Source: Perspicuibacillus lycopersici (GTDB taxonomy: Bacteria; Bacillota; Bacilli; Bacillales; Caldibacillaceae). Taken from it: a stretch of DNA of 64,000 bases. The DNA lies in assembly GCF_025660475.1 (NCBI RefSeq), contig NZ_JAOUSF010000002.1, forward strand, positions 186,001-250,000. Reading direction: 5' to 3'. The translations under genes were made by a program, and so were the position numbers. Positions 10,173-20,408 of the stretch are shown in pieces. Position 1 is the first letter of the stretch, and each line of letters opens with the position of its first letter. The notes under the pieces were generated by a model, which was not told where the DNA came from, did no database searches, and saw only the letters and a list, made by a program, of their open reading frames with translations.

Positions 10173-10976
10173 CTAGTCTAAATAATTCGGAACTTGTTTA
10201 TTTCTTCTTCGGAAAATAATAAGTAAAATACTTACTAAAATAAGCGTAACGGATACTAATTGTGCAATGCGAATATCAAACAGCATTAAACTGTCCGTAC
10301 GTAATCCTTCAACAAAAAATCTACCAATTGAATACCAAATCGCATACGAAAGGAAAATTTCCCCTGTCCGTAAGTTTGCTTTTCGAAGCAATAATAGAAT
10401 GATGAAGCCAACAACATTCCAGATGGATTCATATAAAAATGTCGGATGATAAAAAACTCCATCAATGTACATTTGATTAATTATAAACTCTGGTAAATGA
10501 AGATTTTCCAAAAACTGTCTAGAAACTTCGTCACCATGTGCCTCTTGGTTCATAAAGTTTCCCCAACGACCGATTGCCTGCGCAATAATAATACTTGGTG
10601 CTGCAATATCTGCTAATTTCCAAAACGAGATATTTCTTTTCCGGCAAAAAATAATCGCTACTACCACGGCTCCAATAAGTGCACCATGGATTGCAATTCC
10701 ACCTTCCCAAATCGCAAAAATTTTACTTGGATATACGGAATAATATTTCCATTCGAAAAGAACATAATAAATTCTTGCGCAAATAATCGAGATTGGGACT
10801 GCCCAAATAAGTAAATCGGCAAATGTTTCATCTGGCAATCCTCTACGCTTCGCCTCCCGAGTAGCTAAAATAAACGCCAACGCTATCCCTAGTGCAATAA
10901 ATATTCCATACCAGCGAATAGATAGTGGTCCCAGTTCTAATGCTACTGGATTTAACGGCTGAATAGTATATAACAT
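10173..10976 (-). CDS. lgt: Prolipoprotein diacylglyceryl transferase
   Basis: Membrane enzyme that transfers diacylglycerol from phosphatidylglycerol to the lipobox cysteine of prolipoproteins, the first step of lipoprotein maturation. The signature [15 protein letters not shown] is about residues 134-148, and [10 protein letters not shown] and the seven-helix pattern fit. Its 267 aa match the family length. AAGGAG precedes the ATG. Substrates in this window include the lipoproteins CccB and, with a weaker lipobox, the D,D-carboxypeptidase. Confidence 0.96.
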   Translation of the reverse strand: MLYTIQPLNPVALELGPLSIRWYGIFIALGIALAFILATREAKRRGLPDETFADLLIWAVPISIICARIYYVLFEWKYYSVYPSKIFAIWEGGIAIHGALIGAVVVAIIFCRKRNISFWKLADIAAPSIIIAQAIGRWGNFMNQEAHGDEVSRQFLENLHLPEFIINQMYIDGVFYHPTFLYESIWNVVGFIILLLLRKANLRTGEIFLSYAIWYSIGRFFVEGLRTDSLMLFDIRIAQLVSVTLILVSILLIIFRRRNKQVPNYLD

Positions 10977-11070
10977 TCCAACGACTCCTTACAATAGTAT
11001 GTATAAATTTTTTTATAATCAATACCGATAAGCTTAGATAAGCTGTAGTTCTTGCAAGATGATTGTATTT

Positions 11071-11180
11071 TTTAGGAAAAGGTTTGGCCACTTCTAGAAA
11101 AAGTAGTGATTAGTACTGAAATATGTGTGGGTATTTCCTAAAAAAGGAGCAGCGGTTCCGGAAAAGCACTTGATTATTAC
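11071..11180. repeat. Degenerate 21-bp repeat tract between hprK and lgt
   Basis: About five units begin with TTTAGG, TTCTAG, GTACTG, TTCCTA and TTCCGG followed by an A-run. They are spaced 21 or 22 bp apart. The units match the reverse complement of the 21-bp array at 51523-51715. No hairpin or gene explains them. Confidence 0.6.
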
Positions 11181-11220
11181 TAACCACTGCAAAGATCTCC
11201 TATTTTAAGCTTTTTCTAAC

Positions 11221-12150
11221 TTAATCATCGTCACCTTCGCGAATTGTTTCTGATAATTTTGTTGTAAATTGTTGTGCTGCGTTTACACCCATTCGTTTTA
11301 GACGGAAGTTCATTGCAGCAACCTCGATGATAACTGCTAAGTTTCGGCCCGGACGGACTGGAACTGTTAATCTTGGGATAACGGAATCAAAAATTTTCAT
11401 TTTCTCTTCATCTAGCCCTAATCGATCATATTGCTTTGCGGCATCCCAAATTTCAAGGTTAATACATAGTGTAATCCGTTTATAGGAACGAACTGCACCC
11501 GCTCCAAATAATGTCATCACATTGATAATTCCTAATCCACGAATCTCCAGTAAATGTTCGATTAAATCTGGTGCATTTCCAACTAAAGAATCTTGGTCCT
11601 CTTGGCGAATTTCAACACAATCGTCGGCAACTAGACGATGACCTCTTTTTACAAGCTCCAGTGCAGTCTCACTTTTTCCAACACCGCTTTTACCTGTAAT
11701 TAAAACACCGACACCATACACATCTACAAGCACTCCATGTACTGCTGTTGTTGGTGCAAGCTTTAACTCTAAGTAATTAGTCAGTTGGCTTAATAATTTT
11801 GATGTCTTCATAGTAGAGCGCATTACAGGAACTGCTTCTCTTTCCGATGCCTCAATTAATTCTTCAGGCACTGTCATTCCTCTAGTAATGATAATTCCAG
11901 GGGTGATATCGGTACATAATCTTTCCATCCGTACCTTTTGGTCTACTTCATTTAACATTCCAAAAAATGTTAATTCTGTTTTTCCTAGCAATTGAAGACG
12001 TTCTTCTGGATAATATTCAAAAAAACCAGCCATTTCTAGACCTGGTCTCGAAATATCACTTGTTGTTATTGGACGATCAATTCCTTCTTCCCCACTAATC
12101 AACTCTAATTTGAACTTGTTTATAATATCTTTTACGGTTACTTTTGACAT
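11221..12150 (-). CDS. hprK: HPr kinase/phosphorylase
   Basis: Bifunctional enzyme that phosphorylates Ser46 of HPr and Crh when glycolytic intermediates are high and reverses this by phosphorolysis. Walker A GKSGVGKS is at residues 153-160 and the HprK signature [11 protein letters not shown] is at 201-211. The ATG at 12150 follows AAGGA and gives 309 aa, as in Bacillus. Its substrate Crh and the pyrophosphatase PpaX are both in this window. It heads the lgt-yvoD-ppaX-yvoF cluster after a 244-bp gap that contains the 21-bp repeats. Confidence 0.97.
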   Translation of the reverse strand: MSKVTVKDIINKFKLELISGEEGIDRPITTSDISRPGLEMAGFFEYYPEERLQLLGKTELTFFGMLNEVDQKVRMERLCTDITPGIIITRGMTVPEELIEASEREAVPVMRSTMKTSKLLSQLTNYLELKLAPTTAVHGVLVDVYGVGVLITGKSGVGKSETALELVKRGHRLVADDCVEIRQEDQDSLVGNAPDLIEHLLEIRGLGIINVMTLFGAGAVRSYKRITLCINLEIWDAAKQYDRLGLDEEKMKIFDSVIPRLTVPVRPGRNLAVIIEVAAMNFRLKRMGVNAAQQFTTKLSETIREGDDD

Positions 12151-12395
12151 GCTAATCCTTACCTCACTCTCAGTCATATACATAGGATGGTTCCGGTAAT
12201 ATTTTTACTAATAATCAAACAATTGTAAGCGAGCTTTCATAAGTCCCATTTTATCATTTTTTCGAATGAAACCAAATAATTAATTTACTACCTTTCCGCG
12301 TTTTCATCCTACTTTACAATTTTTTTTCGTAAATATAAAGATTACCTGTCAAAATGGCAAGCATGAAACCAATGGATTTAAAGTTGGATTACTTC

Positions 12396-12426
12396 AAAAA
12401 AGCTTGAGAGAAAATTCCTCAAGCTT
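12396..12426 (-). terminator. yvlB terminator
   Basis: AAGCTTGAG (12400-12408) and CTCAAGCTT (12418-12426) form a perfect stem with TTTTTT on the minus-strand side, 18 bp after the yvlB stop. Confidence 0.8.
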
Positions 12427-12443
12427 AATCTTATTACTACTCT

Positions 12444-13568
12444 TTATTGTAATGGTTGGACAAAGACAGATCCCGTTTTAGAGTCAGCTAATAAAAATAA
12501 CCGTTTCTCCGTAGCAGTATGCTTTTCAAATTTTAATAGCTTTTGAATAATATCATTCTTTTCTTCTTTTCTATGAATATCATCCAATTCTACGTGGACA
12601 TTACCAACAATAGATTTAAGCTCGCCACGAATGGCCAATTCATTGGATATACGGACATAAATACTTCCTGTAGCACTTTGAAGACGGATCGTATCCGGAT
12701 TTTCGTTTGTTACCGTACTATTAATTGTGCCACCGATTGTTTGAACATGGAGATTTTCATAGGATCCCTCGACAGTTACTTTTCCGTTCAATGTTTCGAC
12801 TTCTAATGTTTTGAAGATACCATTTGTAACGGTAATTTCTCCATTTGCTGTTTCTACTTCACCTTTGATACCCTCCACACCTTCAAGCTTAATTTTTCCA
12901 TTTGCTGTTTTTAGGTCTACATCCTTCACTTGAAAATCCTCCACTGTGATGGAGCCATTGAACAGCTTCATTTCTAAATTTTCATATTCATGCTTAGGGA
13001 CAAATATCTTTGCATTGACATTGATGAATTTATCTTTTGAACGGTAAATAAGTGTATGATTGCTTGTTTGAAAGTCAGTCTCCTTAAGAAATCTTTCCTT
13101 TCCTAATCCCGGGTCCTCTTCCCGATACACTTTTGCGTCACATTCTATTCGAACATCCTCATGGTCCCATGTGTATAGCTGCACATTACCGTTTGGAACA
13201 TCGATAAAAATTTGCTTCATTTCCTCAATATTTTTTTGAAAGACATGGGTAACTTGAACAGAATGATGGAAGTCTAAATCCAAATCTTTTATTTTCTTCA
13301 TTGCGGTATCAAAAAGGTTCAGTAGTTTATCCTTTGTAGATTGGCTGGAGTAGGAGCTATTGGTGTAGGTTTTCTGCTCTTCTGTATCTGATTCCGATTG
13401 CTTTTGTTCAAATTGGACAATTGGTGATAGTTCCTTTTCGATTTGCTTTTCTTTTTGTTCCTTTGCTTCATTAATATTCTCTAGTGCATCAAGTAAGGTT
13501 TCTGCTTCATCAATGGTGATTTTTCCATTTTTAACCATTTCTAAAATTCTTGCGCGTTCCTCTTTCAA
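12444..13568 (-). CDS. yvlB: DUF4097 adhesin-like protein (YvlB type)
   Basis: The N-terminal ~35 residues (ILEMVKNGKITIDEAETLLDAL) match the short helical domain of SHOCT/YvlB-type proteins. Residues ~130-370 are a repetitive beta-strand DUF4097 region with recurring ETANGEITV, ETLNGKVTVEG and QTIGGTINS units. There is no signal peptide. In B. subtilis the yvl genes are tied to envelope stress, but the role of YvlB is not established. The TTG at 13568 with AGGGGTG upstream is the likely start. A GTG at 13577 is poorly placed. Its place between hprK and uvrA matches B. subtilis order. Confidence 0.88.
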   Translation of the reverse strand: MKEERARILEMVKNGKITIDEAETLLDALENINEAKEQKEKQIEKELSPIVQFEQKQSESDTEEQKTYTNSSYSSQSTKDKLLNLFDTAMKKIKDLDLDFHHSVQVTHVFQKNIEEMKQIFIDVPNGNVQLYTWDHEDVRIECDAKVYREEDPGLGKERFLKETDFQTSNHTLIYRSKDKFINVNAKIFVPKHEYENLEMKLFNGSITVEDFQVKDVDLKTANGKIKLEGVEGIKGEVETANGEITVTNGIFKTLEVETLNGKVTVEGSYENLHVQTIGGTINSTVTNENPDTIRLQSATGSIYVRISNELAIRGELKSIVGNVHVELDDIHRKEEKNDIIQKLLKFEKHTATEKRLFLLADSKTGSVFVQPLQ

Positions 13569-13798
13569 TATCCACACCCCTAATCATTTTTATAAAAGCT
13601 GTTTTTCGATAAGTCGCTGTACAGACAAAATCCAAAGAAGCACTGGATTTGACTGCTACTGTAATCGAAATCAGCTATCTTATATTGTAAACACCTTCTA
13701 ATTTATATGTTACGCTTCATTCTATTTACACAGCTAATTATTAACTTATACGGTTTGCCGGTTCAAAGGTTTCATCGATTGAGGTATATTTTGTTTTT

Positions 13799-13841
13799 TA
13801 AAAAAAGACACACAAGAGTTCTGCTGTTTTCTTGTGTGTCT
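13799..13841 (-). terminator. uvrBA terminator
   Basis: AGACACACAAG (13806-13816) and CTTGTGTGTCT (13831-13841) pair perfectly and are followed by a T-run on the minus strand, 16 bp after uvrA. Confidence 0.85.
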
Positions 13842-13856
13842 AGTTCTTCTAATAAT

Positions 13857-16727
13857 TTATGATTGAACGGTTTGTTTTTCTTTTATTAGCTGTTCCATTC
13901 GTTGACGATCTCGTTCTAAAATTCGTTTTAAATAATATCCGGTATAGGATTTTTCAGATTTTGCGATTTGCTCAGGAGTACCTTTCGCAATGACGGTACC
14001 CCCGCCGACTCCACCTTCTGGTCCTAAATCAACAATGTAATCGGCTGTTTTTATTACATCTAGATTATGTTCGATCACTACTACTGTATCACCACTTTCC
14101 ACAAGTCGCTGTAATACCTCCAATAGTCTAGCGATATCATCAACATGGAGACCAGTGGTTGGTTCATCTAAAATATAAAGGGTACGTCCATTGGAACGTC
14201 TATGTAGCTCAGATGCTAATTTGACACGCTGAGCCTCTCCTCCAGATAATGTCGTTGCTGGCTGCCCCATTTTCATATATCCTAAACCAACATCGTAAAT
14301 CGTCTGGATTTTCCGTTTAATTTTCGGGATGTTTTCAAAAAATTCTAATGCATCCTCTACGGTCATATCGAGGACATCAGATATATTTTTTCCTTTATAT
14401 TTTACTTCTAAAGTTTCCCGATTATAACGTTTGCCATGACAAACCTCACATGGAACATACACATCTGGTAGGAAATGCATTTCAATTTTTATAATACCAT
14501 CGCCACGGCAAGCTTCACATCGCCCGCCTTTTACATTAAAGCTAAATCTACCTTTTTTATATCCACGAATTTTTGCTTCATTTGTTGCAGCAAACACATC
14601 GCGAATATCATCAAAAACACCAGTATATGTTGCTGGATTAGATCGAGGTGTTCTGCCAATTGGTGATTGGTCAATATCGATTACCTTTTCTAAGTAATCA
14701 ATCCCTTTAATATCTTTATGTTCACCTGGCTTTACCTTTGCATGATGCAGCTTCTGTGCCAATGATTTATATAGTATTTCATTTACTAACGTACTTTTCC
14801 CTGAACCAGAAACACCTGTTACTGCAATAAAAGTACCAAGTGGAAGCTTTACGTTAATATTTTTTAAATTATTTTCTTTCCCGCCAACTACTTCAAGGAA
14901 ATTCCCATTCCCTTTTTTCCGTTTTTGTGGTAACGGGATGAATTTTTTCCCCGATAAATATTGACCCGTTAATGAGTTCGGATCTTTCATTACCTCAGCC
15001 GGAGTTCCAGCAGACACGATTTGTCCGCCATGGACACCAGCTCCAGGTCCAACATCTATTAAATAATCTGCTTCCATCATCGTATCTTCATCATGCTCTA
15101 CGACAATTAACGTATTTCCGATATCACGCATATGTTTCATTGTATCTAGCAGCTTATCGTTGTCGCGTTGATGAAGTCCTATCGAAGGCTCATCTAAAAT
15201 ATAGAGTACACCTGTTAGCTGGGAGCCAATTTGCGTTGCTAAGCGAATCCGTTGTGCTTCTCCTCCAGATAATGTTCCAGCAGCACGACTTAATGTTAAA
15301 TAATCTAGCCCGACATTGACTAAGAAGCCAAGTCTCTCATTAATTTCTCGTAAGATTAGTCTTGCAATATTGATTTCTTTTTCAGTAAGCTCAAGTCCTG
15401 CAAAAAACGTTAATGCATCCTTAATTGAACGTTCCGTCACTTCACTAATATGCAGTCCATTTACCTTTACTGCTAAGCTTTCTGGTTTTAAACGATATCC
15501 TTTACATGTAGGGCAATCCGTTTGCGTCATATATTTTTCCATTTGTTCCTTCACATAGTCCGAACTGGACTCGTGATAACGTCTAGCTACATTTCGCAAT
15601 ACGCCCTCAAATTCAACATAATTTTCACGAACTTGGCCGAAATCATTTTCATAACGAAAATAAATTTCTTCTCCATCCGATCCGTAAAGAATTTTATCGA
15701 GTAAGTGCTTCGGTAAATTTTTCACTGGTACATCCATGTCTATATCATAATGCTTACATACCGATTCCAATAACTGTGGATAGTATTGGGAGCTTACTGG
15801 TTCCCAAGGAGCAATTGCATGCTCTCTCAACGTTAAGTCCGGATTTGGGATGACCAAATCGACATCCACTATTTGCTTAGAGCCAATCCCATCACATTCT
15901 GGGCATGCACCAAATGGGCTATTAAAGGAAAACATTCTTGGTTCTAATTCGCCAATGGAAAAACCACAATAAGGACATGCATGTAATTCACTAAATAAAA
16001 GTTCTGTTTGTCCAATAACATCTATAATAACGCGGCCTTCTCCTAATTTTAGCGCTGCTTCTAACGAATCGGTTAGGCGCGCTGCAATTCCTTCTTTGAT
16101 AACAACCCGATCGATGACAATATCAAGGGAATGTTTTTTATTTTTATCTAAATCTATTTCATCGGTTAACTCAAACATCTCGCCATCTATTCGAACCCGG
16201 ACATAGCCTTCTTTTTTAATGTTTTCTAAAATTTTCGTATGTGTTCCCTTTCGACCTGAAACTACTGGTGCCAAAACTTGTAGTCTTGTGCGATCCGGGA
16301 GTTCTAAAATCCGGTCCACCATTTGCTCAATCGTTTGCGAGGTAATCTCAATGCCATGATTTGGACAAATCGGTCTACCAATTCGTGCAAAAAGTAAACG
16401 TAAATAGTCATAAACCTCTGTCACAGTACCAACCGTTGACCGTGGGTTTTTGCTCGTTGTTTTTTGATCTATCGAAATCGCTGGAGAAAGTCCTTCAATG
16501 GAATCGACATCAGGTTTATCCATTTGCCCGAGAAATTGGCGAGCGTAGGCAGATAAAGACTCCACATAGCGACGCTGACCTTCTGCATAAATAGTATCAA
16601 AGGCTAATGAAGACTTTCCTGAACCAGATAGTCCAGTAAGTACGACCATTTGATCTCTCGGAATATCAATATCAATATTTTTTAAATTATTTGTTCGTGC
16701 ACCTCGTACAATTATTCGATCCTTCAT
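13857..16727 (-). CDS. uvrA: Excinuclease ABC subunit UvrA
   Basis: Damage-recognition ATPase of nucleotide excision repair. It loads UvrB at lesions. Two ABC ATPase modules are complete: Walker [10 protein letters not shown] near residue 32 and GVSGSGKST near 640, with LSGGEAQR signatures in each half. Two zinc-binding modules are seen, CPYCGF with CPEC and CEACRG with CEVCHG. The length, 956 aa, is standard. AGGTGA precedes the ATG. It follows uvrB by 7 bp, so the pair is one operon. Confidence 0.98.
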   Translation of the reverse strand: MKDRIIVRGARTNNLKNIDIDIPRDQMVVLTGLSGSGKSSLAFDTIYAEGQRRYVESLSAYARQFLGQMDKPDVDSIEGLSPAISIDQKTTSKNPRSTVGTVTEVYDYLRLLFARIGRPICPNHGIEITSQTIEQMVDRILELPDRTRLQVLAPVVSGRKGTHTKILENIKKEGYVRVRIDGEMFELTDEIDLDKNKKHSLDIVIDRVVIKEGIAARLTDSLEAALKLGEGRVIIDVIGQTELLFSELHACPYCGFSIGELEPRMFSFNSPFGACPECDGIGSKQIVDVDLVIPNPDLTLREHAIAPWEPVSSQYYPQLLESVCKHYDIDMDVPVKNLPKHLLDKILYGSDGEEIYFRYENDFGQVRENYVEFEGVLRNVARRYHESSSDYVKEQMEKYMTQTDCPTCKGYRLKPESLAVKVNGLHISEVTERSIKDALTFFAGLELTEKEINIARLILREINERLGFLVNVGLDYLTLSRAAGTLSGGEAQRIRLATQIGSQLTGVLYILDEPSIGLHQRDNDKLLDTMKHMRDIGNTLIVVEHDEDTMMEADYLIDVGPGAGVHGGQIVSAGTPAEVMKDPNSLTGQYLSGKKFIPLPQKRKKGNGNFLEVVGGKENNLKNINVKLPLGTFIAVTGVSGSGKSTLVNEILYKSLAQKLHHAKVKPGEHKDIKGIDYLEKVIDIDQSPIGRTPRSNPATYTGVFDDIRDVFAATNEAKIRGYKKGRFSFNVKGGRCEACRGDGIIKIEMHFLPDVYVPCEVCHGKRYNRETLEVKYKGKNISDVLDMTVEDALEFFENIPKIKRKIQTIYDVGLGYMKMGQPATTLSGGEAQRVKLASELHRRSNGRTLYILDEPTTGLHVDDIARLLEVLQRLVESGDTVVVIEHNLDVIKTADYIVDLGPEGGVGGGTVIAKGTPEQIAKSEKSYTGYYLKRILERDRQRMEQLIKEKQTVQS

Positions 16728-16734
16728 CTATCCG

Positions 16735-18714
16735 TCACCTTTCTGCTTTCAACTCTAATACTAAATCCCTTAGTTCTGCTGCACGTTCAAAATCGAGTGC
16801 TTTTGCGGCTTCCTTCATTTCATTTTCTAAATTCATAATGAGTTTTTCGCGTTCCTTCTTCGATAACTTACCATATTTAGCAGTAGTGTCGTATTCGGTT
16901 GGTTCCTCAGCTGCTTTTGTTGCCCGAATAACATCGCGTATTTCTTTTTGGATAGTTACTGGTGTTATTCCATGTTCTTCGTTAAATGCTTCTTGAATTG
17001 CTCTTCTCCGCTGTGTTTCTTTTATTGCAATTTCCATTGAATTGGTCATTTTATCGGCATACATAATAACTGTTCCATTGGCATTTCTCGCCGCACGTCC
17101 AATCGTCTGAATAAGGGAACGTTCCGAACGTAGGAAGCCTTCCTTGTCAGCATCTAATATTGCTACAAGAGAAACTTCTGGAATATCAAGACCTTCGCGG
17201 AGTAAGTTAATTCCGATGAGTACATCATATTTTCCTAGGCGTAGATCACGAATAATTTCAATCCGTTCTAATGTCTTTACTTCCGAATGCAAATATTGCA
17301 CCTTAATCCCAATTTCTTTTAAATAGTCCGTTAAATCCTCGGACATTTTTTTCGTTAAGGTTGTTACTAATACCCGTTCATTCCGTTTGATTCGTTCATT
17401 TATTTCACCAATTAAATCATCAATCTGACCTTTAATTGGTCGAACTTCAATTTTTGGATCAAGTAGCCCTGTAGGACGAATAATTTGCTCTACCATCACT
17501 GGAGTATGCTCTAACTCATATGGTCCAGGAGTTGCTGACACAAAAATTGCTTGACTTACATGCTGTTCAAATTCCTCAAAGGTAAGCGGTCGGTTATCCA
17601 TTGCGGATGGTAAACGAAAACCATGATCGACAAGAACTTGCTTACGTGCTCGGTCACCGTTAAACATTCCACGTATTTGTGGTAATGTTACATGTGATTC
17701 ATCGATTACTAATAGAAAATCCTCTGGAAAGTAGTCTAGCAATGTATACGGTGTTGCACCACTTTCTCTTAATGTTAAATGTCGCGAGTAGTTTTCGATT
17801 CCTGAACAGAATCCCATTTCCCGCATCATTTCTAAATCATAATTTGTCCGTTGTTCTAAACGCTGTGCTTCTAGTAGCTTATTATTATCCTTTAATTCTT
17901 TTAATCGTTCTTGAAGCTCAGCCTCGATATTTTTAATGGCGATTTGCATTTTTTCTTCTCTTGTTACGAAGTGGGAAGCAGGGAAAATTGCCACATGCTC
18001 ACGTTCTCCCATAATTTCACCAGTTAATGCATCCACCTCGCGAATCCGTTCAATTTCATCTCCGAAAAATTCGACACGAATACAATGCTCATCCCGTGAT
18101 GCTGGGAAAATTTCGACGACATCTCCACGAACTCGAAAGGTTCCGCGTTGAAAATCAATATCGTTCCGACTGTATTGAATATCCACTAGTTTTTTCAATA
18201 ATTGGTTTCGTTCAATTTCCATACCTTCACGTAAGCTTAACACCATTTCCCGATACTCTTCTGGATTACCTAAACCATAAATACAGGAGACACTGGCAAT
18301 GATAATAACATCCTGCCGCTCAAACAATGAGGATGTCGCAGAGTGACGTAATTTATCAATTTCATCATTAATGCTGGAATCTTTTTCAATGTACGTATCT
18401 GTTTGTGGTACATATGCTTCTGGTTGATAATAATCATAGTAACTAACGAAGTATTCCACCGCATTATTCGGGAAAAACTCTTTAAATTCACTATACAATT
18501 GTCCAGCCAATGTTTTATTATGTGCAATAATTAATGTCGGCTTATTAACTTCCTTTATCACATTTGAAATTGTAAAGGTTTTACCGGTACCTGTTGCTCC
18601 TAATAATGTTTGATGCTTTTTGCCACTATGGATTCCTTCGACTAATTGCCGTATTGCCTCTGGTTGATCTCCCTGTGGCTCATATTTGGAGACTAATTGA
18701 AATGTATTTTCCAT
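16735..18714 (-). CDS. uvrB: Excinuclease ABC subunit UvrB
   Basis: Helicase-like subunit that verifies damage and recruits UvrC. Walker A GATGTGKT, the beta-hairpin region [21 protein letters not shown] and the C-terminal UVR motif ([20 protein letters not shown]) are all present. The ATG at 18714, with AAGAGG upstream, gives 659 aa and an N-terminus like that of B. subtilis. The frame extends to 18774 but those residues are not conserved. A LexA-like box is 147 bp upstream. Confidence 0.98.
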   Translation of the reverse strand: MENTFQLVSKYEPQGDQPEAIRQLVEGIHSGKKHQTLLGATGTGKTFTISNVIKEVNKPTLIIAHNKTLAGQLYSEFKEFFPNNAVEYFVSYYDYYQPEAYVPQTDTYIEKDSSINDEIDKLRHSATSSLFERQDVIIIASVSCIYGLGNPEEYREMVLSLREGMEIERNQLLKKLVDIQYSRNDIDFQRGTFRVRGDVVEIFPASRDEHCIRVEFFGDEIERIREVDALTGEIMGEREHVAIFPASHFVTREEKMQIAIKNIEAELQERLKELKDNNKLLEAQRLEQRTNYDLEMMREMGFCSGIENYSRHLTLRESGATPYTLLDYFPEDFLLVIDESHVTLPQIRGMFNGDRARKQVLVDHGFRLPSAMDNRPLTFEEFEQHVSQAIFVSATPGPYELEHTPVMVEQIIRPTGLLDPKIEVRPIKGQIDDLIGEINERIKRNERVLVTTLTKKMSEDLTDYLKEIGIKVQYLHSEVKTLERIEIIRDLRLGKYDVLIGINLLREGLDIPEVSLVAILDADKEGFLRSERSLIQTIGRAARNANGTVIMYADKMTNSMEIAIKETQRRRAIQEAFNEEHGITPVTIQKEIRDVIRATKAAEEPTEYDTTAKYGKLSKKEREKLIMNLENEMKEAAKALDFERAAELRDLVLELKAER

Positions 18715-18860
18715 CCATATCATCCTCTTACTTTCCATCTTTTGGATTCGTCCTACTAATCCTACCTTGTTCAAGACATAATGCTTGAATAGTTGCTATT
18801 CCGCTATCGTTTCAATATTCTCATATTACCATAAACCTACAAAGCAATACCACTATTTTA

Positions 18861-18874
18861 CGAACGAATATTCG
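18861..18874 (-). promoter_or_regulatory. LexA/SOS-like box upstream of uvrBA
   Basis: On the minus strand CGAATATTCGTTCG matches the Bacillus SOS consensus CGAACATATGTTCG at 11 of 14 positions. It keeps the right half (GTTCG) intact and has one change in the left half. uvrBA is LexA-controlled in B. subtilis. Binding here is not shown. Confidence 0.5.
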
Positions 18875-18910
18875 TTTTTTTATATTTTTGAAACATTCCT
18901 CACGGAAAAC

Positions 18911-18937
18911 AGAAAAACGCCTTCTAGTCAAAGGCGT
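18911..18937 (-). terminator. csbA terminator
   Basis: ACGCCTT (18917-18923) and AAGGCGT (18931-18937) form a stem followed by TTTTTCTG on the minus strand. It separates csbA from uvrB. Confidence 0.7.
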
Positions 18938-18999
18938 CCGGTTACTTGTGCATACATACTATCTTCATTATTTTCCATAATGGACGATGTATACTTCCT

Positions 19000-19233
19000 T
19001 TATGATTTTTTTGTAAATCTTCGTACCATTCGTTGAGAATACCAAAATCCAATAGTTAGCGATAAGCCATCAATAATAATTAACGGCCAGGAATGAGTGT
19101 ATCCTTTATATGCAGAAACCGTAATTAAGGCAACGGTTAAAATTAATCCAACATAATAATTATAAGTAACGCGTGTAAATAATACTACCAATAGTCCTGG
19201 TAAAAGCAAACCTGCAATTAACTTTCCAATCAT
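19000..19233 (-). CDS. csbA: CsbA family small membrane protein
   Basis: Small membrane protein of 77 aa with three predicted hydrophobic segments. It matches CsbA, a SigB-dependent stress protein of unknown function in B. subtilis (LLVVLFTRVTYNYYVGLILT and KGYTHSW are conserved). The ATG at 19233 is six bases after AGGTG. The GTG at 19242 overlaps the ribosome binding site. I saw no SigB-type promoter upstream. Its place before uvrB matches B. subtilis order. Confidence 0.9.
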   Translation of the reverse strand: MIGKLIAGLLLPGLLVVLFTRVTYNYYVGLILTVALITVSAYKGYTHSWPLIIIDGLSLTIGFWYSQRMVRRFTKKS

Positions 19234-19273
19234 TTTTTCCACCTCGGGCTAATCTTTCCATTTTATCCTCCAT

Positions 19274-19282
19274 ATCATACCA
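19274..19282 (-). promoter_or_regulatory. Extended -10 promoter candidate for csbA
   Basis: On the minus strand TGGTATGAT is an extended -10 element, 41 bp upstream of the csbA ATG. No clear -35 is present. Confidence 0.4.
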
Positions 19283-19448
19283 TACTTTTCATCTGTCATA
19301 CTGTTTTACGATTCGTAAGCCTCTCATTCTAATATAGATAATTTCTTTTACGACTGCTTGTTTTGCTGGCGAAACGTATATGTGTCAAACCATCTACATT
19401 TTCAGTGAAGCTATTGTATTTTCTCCTACATGCAGGTATTGTTAAAGT

Positions 19449-19472
19449 AGATTGTGATATACATCACAATCT
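19449..19472 (+). promoter_or_regulatory. Fnr-type palindrome upstream of the FNT transporter
   Basis: AGATTGTGAT and ATCACAATCT are perfect 10-bp arms around a 4-bp centre. They include the TGTGA-N6-TCACA core of CRP/Fnr-family sites. It is centred 52 bp upstream of the start codon. Bacillus Fnr activates genes for anaerobic growth and nitrite handling, which fits the transporter that follows. Confidence 0.75.
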
Positions 19473-19512
19473 AACCTATTTCTTCTAATCTACCGTAAGT
19501 GAGGAACGAAAG

Positions 19513-20340
19513 ATGCCAAAAAGTCCGCTTGATTCCGCTATTGACATCGCAGTAAAAAAAGATGTGCTGTTAAAAAATAAACCACTCCAATTTTTAGTAA
19601 AAGCAGCTCTTGCTGGAGTTTATATCGGCTTTGCTGTTGTATTTAGCTTTACTGTTGGGGAATATTTTCGAAGTGCAGGCTCTCCAGCTATTAGTTTTAT
19701 GGCGGGTGTAGCATTCTCATTGGCGTTAATTTTAATTGTCATCGGAAACGGTGAGCTATTTACCGGAAATACGATGTATTTTACGATGAGCACACTTAAA
19801 CGAAAAACTACGATTAATGGTTTAGTGCAAAATTGGATTGCAACGTATATCGGCAATTTAATCGGTGTCGTGTTTTTTGTCTATTTAGTCATTCAATCTG
19901 GTGTATTTTCGCAAATTGGGCTTGATTATTATTTATTGACGACAGCGGTAAAAAAGGTGGATCATTCTACAACAGAATTATTTTTCCGTGGAATTTTATG
20001 TAATTGGCTTATTTGCTTAGCCATTTGGATTCCAATGCAAACAAAAGATTACATTGCAAAAGTCATCTTAATTATGTTTATTGTAACTGCCTTTTTCGTT
20101 TCTGGATTTGAACATAGCATTGCCAATATGGCGATATTTTCTTTCGCATTATCATTGCCACATGCAGCAGAAGTAACATTACTCAACACACTTCACAATC
20201 TCATTCCGGTCACACTTGGCAATGTTGTTGGTGGCGGATTTTTTGTAGGAGCGGTGTATGTTTATATCAATCGTGAAGTGAAAAGTATTAGCGATAATGA
20301 AAAGCAAAATGAAGTAGTGAATATGAAACAATCTATATAA
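19513..20340 (+). CDS. Formate/nitrite transporter family protein
   Basis: FNT-family channel of 275 aa with six hydrophobic segments. The family forms pentamers that pass formate, nitrite or hydrosulfide. GNGELFTGNTMYF (about residues 76-88) and FVSGFEHSIANMAIF (about 196-210) are the two broken-helix motifs. Substrate cannot be decided from sequence. The Fnr-type site upstream supports formate or nitrite. A GAGG site precedes the ATG. It is a single-gene unit ended by a bidirectional terminator. Confidence 0.92.
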   Translation: MPKSPLDSAIDIAVKKDVLLKNKPLQFLVKAALAGVYIGFAVVFSFTVGEYFRSAGSPAISFMAGVAFSLALILIVIGNGELFTGNTMYFTMSTLKRKTTINGLVQNWIATYIGNLIGVVFFVYLVIQSGVFSQIGLDYYLLTTAVKKVDHSTTELFFRGILCNWLICLAIWIPMQTKDYIAKVILIMFIVTAFFVSGFEHSIANMAIFSFALSLPHAAEVTLLNTLHNLIPVTLGNVVGGGFFVGAVYVYINREVKSISDNEKQNEVVNMKQSI

Positions 20341-20360
20341 CTTATGAAATAGCCAACATA

Positions 20361-20407
20361 AAAAAAGGAATTCTCCCTTTCGCCTTGCATAGGAGAATTC
20401 CTTTTTT
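20361..20407. terminator. Bidirectional terminator between the FNT gene and fruA
   Basis: AAAAAAGGAATTCTCC and GGAGAATTCCTTTTTT are perfect 16-bp arms with U-tracts on both strands. They serve two convergent genes. Confidence 0.92.
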
Positions 20408-20408
20408 A

